Assembly: GCA_029880065.1 (NCBI GenBank)
Contig: JAOUPD010000054.1
Span: 1 to 7,399 of the forward strand
Direction of reading: 5' to 3'
DNA length: 7,399 nt
Source of the DNA: Hadesarchaea archaeon
Lineage (GTDB): Archaea > Hadarchaeota > Hadarchaeia > Hadarchaeales > Hadarchaeaceae
The translations under genes were made by a program, and so were the position numbers. This document shows positions 1 through 4,706 of this stretch, piece by piece. Under the pieces are notes generated by a model, which was not told the DNA's origin, did no database searches, and worked only from the letters and a program-made list of their open reading frames with translations. Positions within the stretch are counted from its first letter, which is position 1; each line of letters starts with the position of its first letter.

Positions 1-39
1 AACGATTTTTGAATTTTTTTGCCAAATATTGCCTAAAAA

Positions 40-86
40 AATATTTATTTAAGAAATAAAAACATAAAATAATACGAAAAGGAGGT
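40..86 (+). promoter_or_regulatory. Promoter and ribosome binding site of the deacetylase gene
   Basis: The leader is almost pure A/T. A TATA-like stretch, AATATTTATTTAA, lies at about 40-52, where an archaeal TATA box would give a short leader. A strong Shine-Dalgarno GGAGGT (81-86) sits 7 nt before the ATG at 94 and fixes that start. The TATA call is soft because the whole region is A/T-rich; the ribosome binding site is clear. Confidence 0.5.
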
Positions 87-93
87 TGAAAGT

Positions 94-882
94 ATGAAAA
101 AGTTGTTTGGATTAGTTTTGACCACAGTGATTGCAGTGGGATTTCTTGGCGCGTTTATGGCTGTTGGACCAATATCCGCTCAGACTCTAAGCTGGGATTT
201 CCAGTGTCACACGCACAGCCACCCAAATTTAACTAAAATAACCGAAAATGAAATCCGCGCGGAGATGGAGGCTGTGAACGCCGCATTCACAGCACACGGT
301 TACGCCACTCCAGACCATCTAGCGTATCCAGGCGGAAATCATGACGAAACGGTCGACGCAATAGTTTCGGAGTACCGACTCAGTGGCAGAGTGGTATGGG
401 GCTTTATGAGTACCTATCCCATAACAGACTGGTATACGCTGAAGGGTGCGCAATTAAAACGCATCACTCCATGGAACAAGATTAAAGCATGGATAGACGA
501 CTGTGTGGCAGATAATGCGCTATTGGTTATATTGACCCACGATGTGAGCGAAAGCCCCACCATCTACGGCTGCACGCCTGAAAAACTCCACCAGACATTG
601 GACTACGCTCTTGAAAAAGAGAACGCTGGCTTATTGGAGGTAGTGACGATAGCGGAGGCTTACGACTACTGGAGCACTGCCAATGAAGGCAAGGCAATGG
701 TGGTATTCTCTTTCGATGACTGCTGGAAAACCGACTACGATACCGTATACCCGATGTTCAAAGACCACGGAGTGGCCGGCACGAGCTACCTCATCACTGG
801 CGCCATGGAAAATGATGCGTGGGACGACACGGCACAGCGTCTGACATGGGCAATGGTAGACAACATGGTAAACTGGGTGTAA
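94..882 (+). CDS. Secreted polysaccharide deacetylase-like protein with circularly permuted NodB domain
   Basis: This 262-residue protein starts with a signal peptide: MKK, a hydrophobic core at about 4-24, and a likely cleavage after ISA (residue 29). It should act outside the cytoplasmic membrane. Carbohydrate esterase family 4 (NodB) enzymes remove N- or O-acetyl groups from polysaccharides using a metal held by one Asp and two His. All the signature motifs are visible but in the wrong order. The HTHSHP motif (residues 39-44; metal ligands H39 and H43) is first, then a YPGG equivalent of motif 3 (78-81, without the usual Arg), then ILTHD (146-150, motif 5 His149). Last comes SFDD (206-209), which is normally motif 1 at the N-terminus. 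The C-terminus (LTWAMVDNMVNW) reads as the piece that normally precedes the WDFQCHTH segment at residues 34-41. The order 2-3-5-1 therefore describes one complete domain, permuted. Alternatively it is a remnant of a tandem-domain protein. The substrate is unknown. The gene has its own promoter and terminator. Confidence 0.82.
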   Translation: MKKLFGLVLTTVIAVGFLGAFMAVGPISAQTLSWDFQCHTHSHPNLTKITENEIRAEMEAVNAAFTAHGYATPDHLAYPGGNHDETVDAIVSEYRLSGRVVWGFMSTYPITDWYTLKGAQLKRITPWNKIKAWIDDCVADNALLVILTHDVSESPTIYGCTPEKLHQTLDYALEKENAGLLEVVTIAEAYDYWSTANEGKAMVVFSFDDCWKTDYDTVYPMFKDHGVAGTSYLITGAMENDAWDDTAQRLTWAMVDNMVNWV

Positions 883-899
883 ATTGGAAGTTGAAAAGC

Positions 900-936
900 G
901 GGGAGAAATGCAAACTCCCCTTCTTTTTCTTTTTTG
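900..936 (+). terminator. Hairpin plus T-tract terminator after the deacetylase gene
   Basis: GGGGAG (900-905) pairs perfectly with CTCCCC (915-920) across a 9-nt loop and is followed by a T-rich run (921-936). It lies 18 nt after the stop codon. The MFS gene converges from the other side and could use the same hairpin, but its strand has only a short T run after it. Confidence 0.75.
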
Positions 937-952
937 TTTCCTGAAGATCGAG

Positions 953-2101
953 TCATTTTCTCATGGCAACCGAAATCACCAACAGTAGGGCGCAGATCAC
1001 CCCTGCCATTAGGAAAACCCCATTGAGTCCGAATGATAACGATACTGGACCGAAGATTACCGTAGATGAGAACTGCCCGATGAAACCGAATGCTATGAGA
1101 TATGAAATAATTCTGCCACGAAATGGAATGGCAACTGTCTCACCTGCCCAGACCATGGTTGCAGGAATGGCCATGCCTTGACCGACGCCAAAGAGCGCAA
1201 CCGAAGCTGCGATAATCACGCTAGAGGACGTTTGAGAAATTGCGGTAAATCCGACCGCCCAGAGAGATAGGGCGATAAGAGCAATCATTTTGTACGACAG
1301 TCTTGATTTGATTTTTCCGTACATTACAGATGTCAACCCCGCTGAAAGCGCCGCAACTGCGAGGAACAGGCTGATGTAAAACGGATTTGAAATGCCCATC
1401 GTCTCCAGCAGTTGGGGGAGGAAAACCACAATAGTGTACAAAAGAGTCATTGTCAAAAACAGAAGACCATAAATGACGAAAAGCACGGGATTGATTTTAA
1501 AAACTTTCAACACGGAACCTGTATCTTGGGTTTTTTCTCCGTGGGTTTCGGGCATGGTGACCAACGCAAAAAAACCAAGTGGGATGCCCAGGAAATAGAC
1601 AGCAAAGGGCAAATGCCAAGAAAATCCGCCAAGGAAGCCTCCAATTAATGGCCAAATGATGCCACCGAAGTTGGTTGCAATTCCCCGCCACCCCATGATT
1701 TTATTTCTTTCCACCCCTTTGTACAGATTCAAAATAGTTACCGCGATGGAAATTGCGATTGCGGCAACAGCAATTCCAAAGATCGCCCTGCTGACAATCA
1801 TTACCCAGTAAGATTTGATAAATAATCCAGAACCGCCAGCCAGTCCATAAAGTACTAAACCAAACACAAAGGGTTTCTTGACCCCCACTCTGTCGATTAG
1901 GTTCCCAATCAGGGGGCTGGAAAGGGCCATGAAAAGTGCATGAGTGGTTATGATGAAGCCTGCAGAAGTTGGGTCGACACCTAGCCCCTCTCTCAACAAA
2001 TTCAGAACAGGGGCTATAATCGTACCGGCCATGACTGTCAACGTGGCAGAGGCTAGGATAATCCACAGGGCGAATCTTTTAAAAATTTTCATGATTGCCA
2101 T
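953..2101 (-). CDS. MFS transporter, drug:H+ antiporter-1-like
   Basis: A 382-residue polytopic membrane protein with about 12 hydrophobic segments, the usual length for a 12-helix major facilitator superfamily carrier. Motif A, GNLIDRVGVKK (residues 66-76), sits in the loop after helix 2. A motif-C-like WPLIGGFLGG (150-159) lies in helix 5, and MPET (183-186) follows helix 6 before the central cytoplasmic loop (about 187-203). A weaker motif A copy, YGKIKSRLSYK (261-271), marks the second half. These features point to proton-coupled export or uptake of a small solute; the substrate cannot be read from sequence. The first ATG (2101) has a GTGAG only 2 nt upstream, and the ATG at 2092 (MKIFKRF) is an equally possible start. 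TBP lies 168 nt upstream on the same strand, far enough for a separate promoter. Confidence 0.9.
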   Translation of the reverse strand: MAIMKIFKRFALWIILASATLTVMAGTIIAPVLNLLREGLGVDPTSAGFIITTHALFMALSSPLIGNLIDRVGVKKPFVFGLVLYGLAGGSGLFIKSYWVMIVSRAIFGIAVAAIAISIAVTILNLYKGVERNKIMGWRGIATNFGGIIWPLIGGFLGGFSWHLPFAVYFLGIPLGFFALVTMPETHGEKTQDTGSVLKVFKINPVLFVIYGLLFLTMTLLYTIVVFLPQLLETMGISNPFYISLFLAVAALSAGLTSVMYGKIKSRLSYKMIALIALSLWAVGFTAISQTSSSVIIAASVALFGVGQGMAIPATMVWAGETVAIPFRGRIISYLIAFGFIGQFSSTVIFGPVSLSFGLNGVFLMAGVICALLLVISVAMRK

Positions 2102-2158
2102 ATCTCACGGGGAAACTTAAATTTTAACTTTTTTTACTATTTTCCTAATTTCGGCATC

Positions 2159-2167
2159 AAAAATATA
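2159..2167 (-). promoter_or_regulatory. Possible TATA box for the MFS gene
   Basis: On the minus strand TATATTTTT lies about 58 nt before the MFS start at 2101. Using the usual archaeal TATA-to-start spacing of about 25 bp, the leader would be roughly 35 nt. Other A/T runs nearer the gene (2116-2136) could serve instead. The rest of the gap (2170-2269) holds no recognisable gene or RNA. Confidence 0.3.
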
Positions 2168-2269
2168 CCAGGAGTGAATAGATATCGTTCGAGCTTATCC
2201 GAGCACCCTACAGCTTGGGAGCACGCAAAAATCGCCTTAAATAATTGCTTCTTTTTTGAGGGTGGGGTT

Positions 2270-2806
2270 TTAATGTCGGTGGAGGATTTTGCTTGTTTTT
2301 TGAGCCGCTCTTTTTACATCTTTTATGTTGTTCGTCCCGGCGCAGACACCCTTGCCCGATACGAATAGCAACAACACCGCCTTGGGATCGTCGAGTCTAA
2401 ACACAAGGCCTGGAAAAACCTCCGGTTCATATTCGGTGTTCTCGAAACTACGAGATATATGCTCGAGATCGAATTTCCTGCCGAAGTCAACGGATGCCAC
2501 GATATTCTGAACCTTGACTTTTGGCTCCGTTTTCACCTTTATGTGGGCCGCCCTGAGCTTTCTGGTCAGCGTCTTTATTGCTTGGTTAGCATCTTTCATG
2601 CTCCTAGCGCCAACGCAGTTCATCTTTCCCGATGCGAAGATTAAAAAAGATGCTCGAGGGTTTTCGGATTTATAGACAACGCCAGGAAAGAGCTCCGGAT
2701 CATAGACTGTGCCATCTAGTGACCTGACCACCTTCTCGAGGTTGAACTCTGTGTCCTCGTACGTGACCGAAAGCACGATATTTTGGATTTTAGTTTTTAC
2801 CACCAT
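2270..2806 (-). CDS. tbp: TATA-box-binding protein (TBP), divergent archaeal type
   Basis: TBP binds the promoter TATA box and recruits TFB and RNA polymerase. The 178 residues form the two-repeat saddle: repeat 1 from about 6 to 86, repeat 2 from about 98 to 176. The four DNA-kinking phenylalanines are present (F40 in ELFPG, F57 in LIFASGK, F131 in EVFPG, F148 in LLFVSGK). So are the two minor-groove asparagines (N9, N101, both in QNIV). The TFB-contacting stirrup EYEPE (125-129) is kept. Unusually, the Thr/Ser that normally precedes GAKS in each repeat is V65 (CVGARS) and A156 (CAGTNN), and there is no acidic tail. This may be a second, specialised TBP. I chose the second of two adjacent ATGs (2806) because GGTGGG ends 5 nt before it; starts at 2809 or 2821 would add 1 or 5 residues. 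An in-frame stop lies just above 2821. Confidence 0.95.
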   Translation of the reverse strand: MVVKTKIQNIVLSVTYEDTEFNLEKVVRSLDGTVYDPELFPGVVYKSENPRASFLIFASGKMNCVGARSMKDANQAIKTLTRKLRAAHIKVKTEPKVKVQNIVASVDFGRKFDLEHISRSFENTEYEPEVFPGLVFRLDDPKAVLLLFVSGKGVCAGTNNIKDVKRAAQKTSKILHRH

Positions 2807-2842
2807 CATTTCCCACCCCATAAATTAGTTGGTATGTTGTAC

Positions 2843-2907
2843 TTGACCATTTCGGTTATATCTTCTTCGCGGTCAACGCGACCAACTGGCTCATCTCACT
2901 TTTGACC
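2843..2907. promoter_or_regulatory. Three TTGACC hexamers around the TBP promoter
   Basis: TTGACC occurs at 2843-2848 and 2902-2907, and its complement GGTCAA at 2871-2876, so the TATA box (2856-2862) lies between the first two copies. The middle copy is half of a small palindrome, GGTC-N5-GACC (2871-2883). They could be sites for a regulator of tbp. The regulator is not identifiable and chance is not excluded. Confidence 0.3.
2856..2870 (-). promoter_or_regulatory. Probable TBP gene promoter (BRE/TATA)
   Basis: On the minus strand the sequence reads GCGAAGAA then GATATAA, a purine-rich BRE-like stretch followed by a TATA-like box (2862-2856). The predicted transcription start, about 25 bp on, is near 2833. 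That leaves a leader of about 27 nt with the GGTGGG ribosome binding site at 2817-2812. Confidence 0.45.
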
Positions 2908-2963
2908 GCCATAAGCAACCAAGGACGTTGGAATGGAAAAGTTTCATGCATTATTCATTATTT

Positions 2964-2987
2964 AATTATGGGCTCGTGACCCAATTA
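2964..2987. repeat. Palindromic element, left copy
   Basis: AATTatGGG (2964-2972) faces CCCAATT (2980-2986) around CTCGTGA, forming an imperfect palindrome. The segment 2971-2987 matches 3456-3472 at 15 of 17 positions in the same orientation. The only two differences are transitions (C/T and G/A). The pair brackets the small membrane protein gene. It may be a regulator site, a hairpin, or the end of a small inserted cassette. Confidence 0.55.
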
Positions 2988-3026
2988 AACTGCACATTTT
3001 TCGAGCCCAAAAACGGGTAAAACAAA

Positions 3027-3060
3027 TCTCCCATGAGGGGGAAAAACAGGGTTCTCATGG
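3027..3060. repeat. Inverted repeat upstream of the small membrane protein gene
   Basis: CCATGAG (3031-3037) and CTCATGG (3054-3060) are perfect 7-bp inverted arms separated by 16 nt. The left arm can instead fold on itself: TCTCCC (3027-3032) pairs with GGGGGA (3037-3042) around ATGA, with one G-T pair. Both lie upstream of the TATA box at 3088, so DNA binding is more likely than an mRNA structure. Confidence 0.35.
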
Positions 3061-3087
3061 ATAAAGTTTTGGGAACGGAACAACTTG

Positions 3088-3139
3088 CATATATCGAAAT
3101 GAATTTTAAGTTTAGAAATAATAAAATTGTGATGGAGGT
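3088..3139 (+). promoter_or_regulatory. Promoter and ribosome binding site of the small membrane protein gene
   Basis: A TATA-like CATATATC (3088-3095) lies about 50 nt before the start codon, giving a predicted leader of about 28 nt. GGAGGT (3134-3139) follows, 6 nt ahead of the ATG at 3146. Confidence 0.55.
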
Positions 3140-3145
3140 AAAAAA

Positions 3146-3388
3146 ATGGTTGGTGTGAGTGAAGTAAAGGTGACGATAGCAACAGCGATTGCGGCTGCCT
3201 TTGGGTTTATCATCGCTCTAATCTGGAGAGATATAATCGTGGGATTGTTTGACCTAGCAGGGCTAAAAATTAATCAAATATCAGACGCCACAGGTGCAAT
3301 AACGGCGATAGTTGCAGGGGTTATCATAACAGTAATATGTGTTTTCGGCATTCTTTACATCTCCAAATGGGGCAGAGTCAAAAAATAG
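3146..3388 (+). CDS. Small two-helix membrane protein, resembles DUF5654 family
   Basis: An 80-residue protein with two hydrophobic helices, about 9-27 and 51-73, joined by a short polar loop (KINQISDATG). The tail is basic (WGRVKK), which suggests a cytoplasmic C-terminus. The first helix ends in ALIWRDII, similar to the AAFG...ALxWxDxI pattern I recall from the archaeal DUF5654 family of unknown function; that assignment rests on recall of the pattern. GGAGGT 6 nt upstream makes the ATG at 3146 secure. The gene is monocistronic, with its own TATA-like box and a strong terminator 26 nt past the stop, and it is bracketed by two copies of a palindromic element (2964-2987, 3452-3472). Size and topology would suit a membrane-complex subunit, but no function can be stated. 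Confidence 0.78.
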   Translation: MVGVSEVKVTIATAIAAAFGFIIALIWRDIIVGLFDLAGLKINQISDATGAITAIVAGVIITVICVFGILYISKWGRVKK

Positions 3389-3414
3389 ACGTTCCAAAAT
3401 CCGAGTTCCGAAAT

Positions 3415-3446
3415 GGGGCGCCGCGAGCGCCCCTGATTTTTCTTTT
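3415..3446 (+). terminator. GC hairpin terminator
   Basis: GGGGCGC (3415-3421) pairs perfectly with GCGCCCC (3427-3433) around a 5-nt loop, and a T-rich run follows at 3437-3446. It is the strongest terminator in the window and ends the small membrane protein transcript. Confidence 0.85.
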
Positions 3447-3451
3447 GCCAT

Positions 3452-3472
3452 AATTGGTTCATGACCCAATTA
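3452..3472. repeat. Palindromic element, right copy
   Basis: AATTGG (3452-3457) and CCAATT (3466-3471) are perfect arms, and the inner TCATGA (3459-3464) is itself palindromic. Over the 20 bp of 3452-3471, 18 positions obey two-fold symmetry. It repeats the left copy at 2964-2987 in direct orientation. It sits after the upstream terminator and between two convergent genes, so a promoter role there is not obvious. Confidence 0.6.
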
Positions 3473-3520
3473 GGTGAATTTCATTTCAATTTAGTTTCTT
3501 CAAAAAAAGAGAGAGGGCGG

Positions 3521-3691
3521 TTATTTCACAGCCCTTTTGGTTTTTCTGACGCCCTTCTTCCCGAGTTCTACACCTTTCTTTCCAGCTTTCTTTCCTACCT
3601 CGACGCCTTTTTTGGCAGCCTTTCCTCCGACTTCTGCCCCTTTTTTAACCGCCTCTTCGGTCTTCTTTTTAAGCTTCTTTAAGAATGGCAA
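3521..3691 (-). CDS. Lysine-rich small protein with 11-residue repeats (TTG start)
   Basis: A 56-residue protein with 19 Lys, 2 Arg and 5 Glu (net charge about +16), no Cys and one Phe. It contains three 11-residue units: KKGAEVGGKAA (16-26), KKGVEVGKKAG (27-37) and KKGVELGKKGV (38-48). A degenerate fourth, KKLKKKTEEAV, precedes them (5-15). Eleven-residue periodicity fits a long amphipathic helix of about three turns per unit, with Val/Leu/Ala on one face and Lys on the other. It could bind nucleic acid or lie on anionic membrane surfaces. There is no ATG in the open frame. The TTG at 3691 is preceded by GGTGGG (3702-3697) with a 5-nt gap, the same arrangement as at tbp, which supports this start. 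A run of seven T residues follows the stop on this strand (within 3502-3508). I do not recognise the family. The opposite strand is also open but looks like a shadow. Confidence 0.68.
   Translation of the reverse strand: MPFLKKLKKKTEEAVKKGAEVGGKAAKKGVEVGKKAGKKGVELGKKGVRKTKRAVK
3548..3646 (-). repeat. Three 33-bp tandem units inside the lysine-rich gene
   Basis: Units 3646-3614, 3613-3581 and 3580-3548 encode the three 11-residue repeats. Each begins with a Lys-Lys-Gly triplet (for example AAAAAAGGC, AAGAAAGGT). Many third positions differ between units, so the protein pattern is better kept than the DNA. That argues for selection on the peptide rather than a recent slippage event. Confidence 0.65.
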
Positions 3692-3844
3692 AATTTCCCA
3701 CCAAATAAAGAGTTCTTCTTCTCTTGTTTTTAACTTTTGCCTGTGGGTCAGTTTAGAACATTTGCTGCTGCCAAAACATGGTTTCAGGATATCTTAAAAC
3801 TGCCAAAAATTGGAAAAAATTTGAGATTTAAAATAGGAATCAAA

Positions 3845-3866
3845 ATCCAAAAATAAAATTAAAAAC
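3845..3866 (-). terminator. T-rich terminator after the flavodoxin gene
   Basis: Immediately after the flavodoxin stop (3876-3878) the minus strand has closely spaced T runs (TTTTTAATTTTATTTTT). Oligo-T stretches without a hairpin are the usual archaeal stop signal. The rest of the 184-nt gap down to the lysine-rich gene is A/T-rich and contains a TATA-like GTTAAAAAC at 3734-3726 that may drive that gene. Confidence 0.5.
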
Positions 3867-3875
3867 CGTTGGTAG

Positions 3876-4355
3876 TTAAGCAGCTGTTTTCAAAACAAGT
3901 TTGGCTATTCTGTGACCGTACTCTCTACACGAATTTTTGCTTCTGTCGTCGGGTTTCCCGACAGCCACAGGTCCATAGTGATCACCGTTTGGCGTTCCCT
4001 GAACCACCATGCCATGGATCAACAAGGCCTGTAAGATGTCCATTATCGTTGTCTCGTTGCCACCAGCTATGCCGCCTGAAGAAGAAAAGGCCCCGCCGAC
4101 CTTTCCTTCCAGTTCTCCGTGGAATTTAATGCTGTTGTCTATGAACTTCTTGACCTCTGCGGCCATAGACCCGTAGTAGGTCGGGGATCCGATGACTATG
4201 CCGTCAAAATCAAGCAGCTCTTCAACTTTAGTATCTTGCACAGCTTTCACCTCAACCTCAACGTCCTTTTCCCTTCTCACGCCCTCGGCTATCAGCTCGG
4301 CCATCTCCTTGGTGTTGCCGGTCTCCGAATAATAAACGATCAAAACTTTCGGCAT
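3876..4355 (-). CDS. Flavodoxin-fold protein, WrbA/NAD(P)H:quinone oxidoreductase-like
   Basis: A 159-residue cytoplasmic FMN protein. The phosphate-binding loop is YSETGNT (residues 9-15), directly after the first strand (VLIVY). The two flavin-ring loops are SPTYYGSMAAEVKKFID (57-73) and SSSGGIAGGNET (91-102). A C-terminal NGDHYGPVAVGKPDD (123-137) is typical of WrbA-like family members. Length is slightly below that of WrbA proper (about 200) and close to short-chain archaeal flavodoxin-family proteins. It probably carries electrons or reduces quinones or other small acceptors using FMN; the physiological partner is unknown. A TTG at 4370 could extend it by five residues. The ATG at 4355 is preferred because MPKVLIVYYS is the normal beginning of the fold and a G-rich GGGGGGAT lies 5 nt upstream. 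A possible TATA-like CTTTTTAATC lies at 4420-4411. Confidence 0.92.
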   Translation of the reverse strand: MPKVLIVYYSETGNTKEMAELIAEGVRREKDVEVEVKAVQDTKVEELLDFDGIVIGSPTYYGSMAAEVKKFIDNSIKFHGELEGKVGGAFSSSGGIAGGNETTIMDILQALLIHGMVVQGTPNGDHYGPVAVGKPDDRSKNSCREYGHRIAKLVLKTAA

Positions 4356-4476
4356 CCAACATCCCCCCAATAACTTTTTAGTTTTGTTTAGTCTTGTTTT
4401 TTATTTGTAGGATTAAAAAGTTGTTGTCTTGTATCTATTTTGAAAAGCTGAGTAGTTGGTTGATGTCATTCTTTTT

Positions 4477-4617
4477 TCATCTCATAAGCAGACCGCCGCT
4501 AGCCCCCCATGCGATCCAGAGCACCGCGAGCAGAACGGCCATCGTTAGGAGATAAATCCCAATGATATACTCCGAATATTCATTTCCAAACTTTTCTTTC
4601 GGTAGATTGTTGGGCAA
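4477..4617 (-). CDS. Possible tiny single-helix membrane protein divergent from marR
   Basis: From the TTG at 4617 this reads as 46 residues: a polar, charged head (PNNLPKEKFGNEYSEY), then a continuous hydrophobic helix at about 18-38 (IIGIYLLTMAVLLAVLWIAWG), then a short basic end (LLMR). The clean amphiphilic layout is typical of a real small membrane protein. However, there is no ATG before the helix and no clear ribosome binding site, so the start is uncertain; translation might initiate elsewhere. The frame stays open further upstream, but that part would overlap the marR TATA box and operators and is unlikely to be coding. If real, it is transcribed away from marR and could share its control region. 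No family recognised. Confidence 0.4.
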   Translation of the reverse strand: MPNNLPKEKFGNEYSEYIIGIYLLTMAVLLAVLWIAWGASGGLLMR

Positions 4618-4647
4618 CTTTTGCTTCGCGGAATCCAAAACGCAACC

Positions 4648-4655
4648 TTTATATA
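4648..4655 (+). promoter_or_regulatory. TATA box of the marR-MATE operon
   Basis: TTTATATA matches the archaeal TATA consensus exactly, preceded by AACGCAACC. Transcription should begin near 4677, inside the operator region, leaving a leader of about 30 nt before the ATG at 4707. The box also reads as TATATAAA on the other strand and could serve the small divergent gene. Confidence 0.75.
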
Positions 4656-4658
4656 GTT

Positions 4659-4697
4659 TAGTTGCGCAGACAACTAAATAGTTGCATTTGCAACTAT
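4659..4697. promoter_or_regulatory. Tandem MarR operators TAGTTG-N6-CAACTA
   Basis: Two sites share perfect arms: 4659-4676 (spacer CGCAGA) and 4679-4696 (spacer CATTTG). The second extends to a 20-bp palindrome, ATAGTTGCA-TT-TGCAACTAT (4678-4697). Their centres are 20 bp apart, about two helical turns, so two dimers would bind the same DNA face. They lie from the TATA box edge through the predicted start site, so binding would block polymerase. Autoregulation by the adjacent MarR protein is inferred from position. Confidence 0.8.
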
Positions 4698-4706
4698 GTG
4701 ATATCG

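Noticed and set aside
2183..2226. Possible tRNA or structured RNA (GTTCGAGC resembling a T-loop)
   Set aside because: No acceptor stem, anticodon arm or matching D-arm could be found on either strand; only GAGCAC direct repeats and 3-4 bp pairings are present.
2174..2368. Plus-strand frame with GTG start after GGAGTG
   Set aside because: Most of it lies antisense to the end of tbp, and its sequence resembles no family I know. The start signal alone is not enough.
2985..3182. Minus-strand 65-residue frame rich in His and Phe
   Set aside because: It overlaps the promoter, ribosome binding site and start of the small membrane protein gene on the other strand and has no start signal.
3537..3797. 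Plus-strand frame rich in Phe, Pro and Thr opposite the lysine-rich gene
   Set aside because: It is the complement of the KKG repeats, has no ribosome binding site, and its hydrophobic residues simply mirror Lys/Gly/Glu codons. The minus strand has the better start signal and composition.
4391..4441. Imperfect direct repeat of GTCTTGT plus T-rich sequence upstream of the flavodoxin gene
   Set aside because: Only the GTCTTGT core is identical and the rest is low-complexity T/A, so chance is sufficient.
4662..4706. Upstream extension of the MarR protein from a TTG at 4662
   Set aside because: These codons are made of the operator palindromes and lie before or at the predicted transcription start. 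The ATG at 4707 has its own ribosome binding site.
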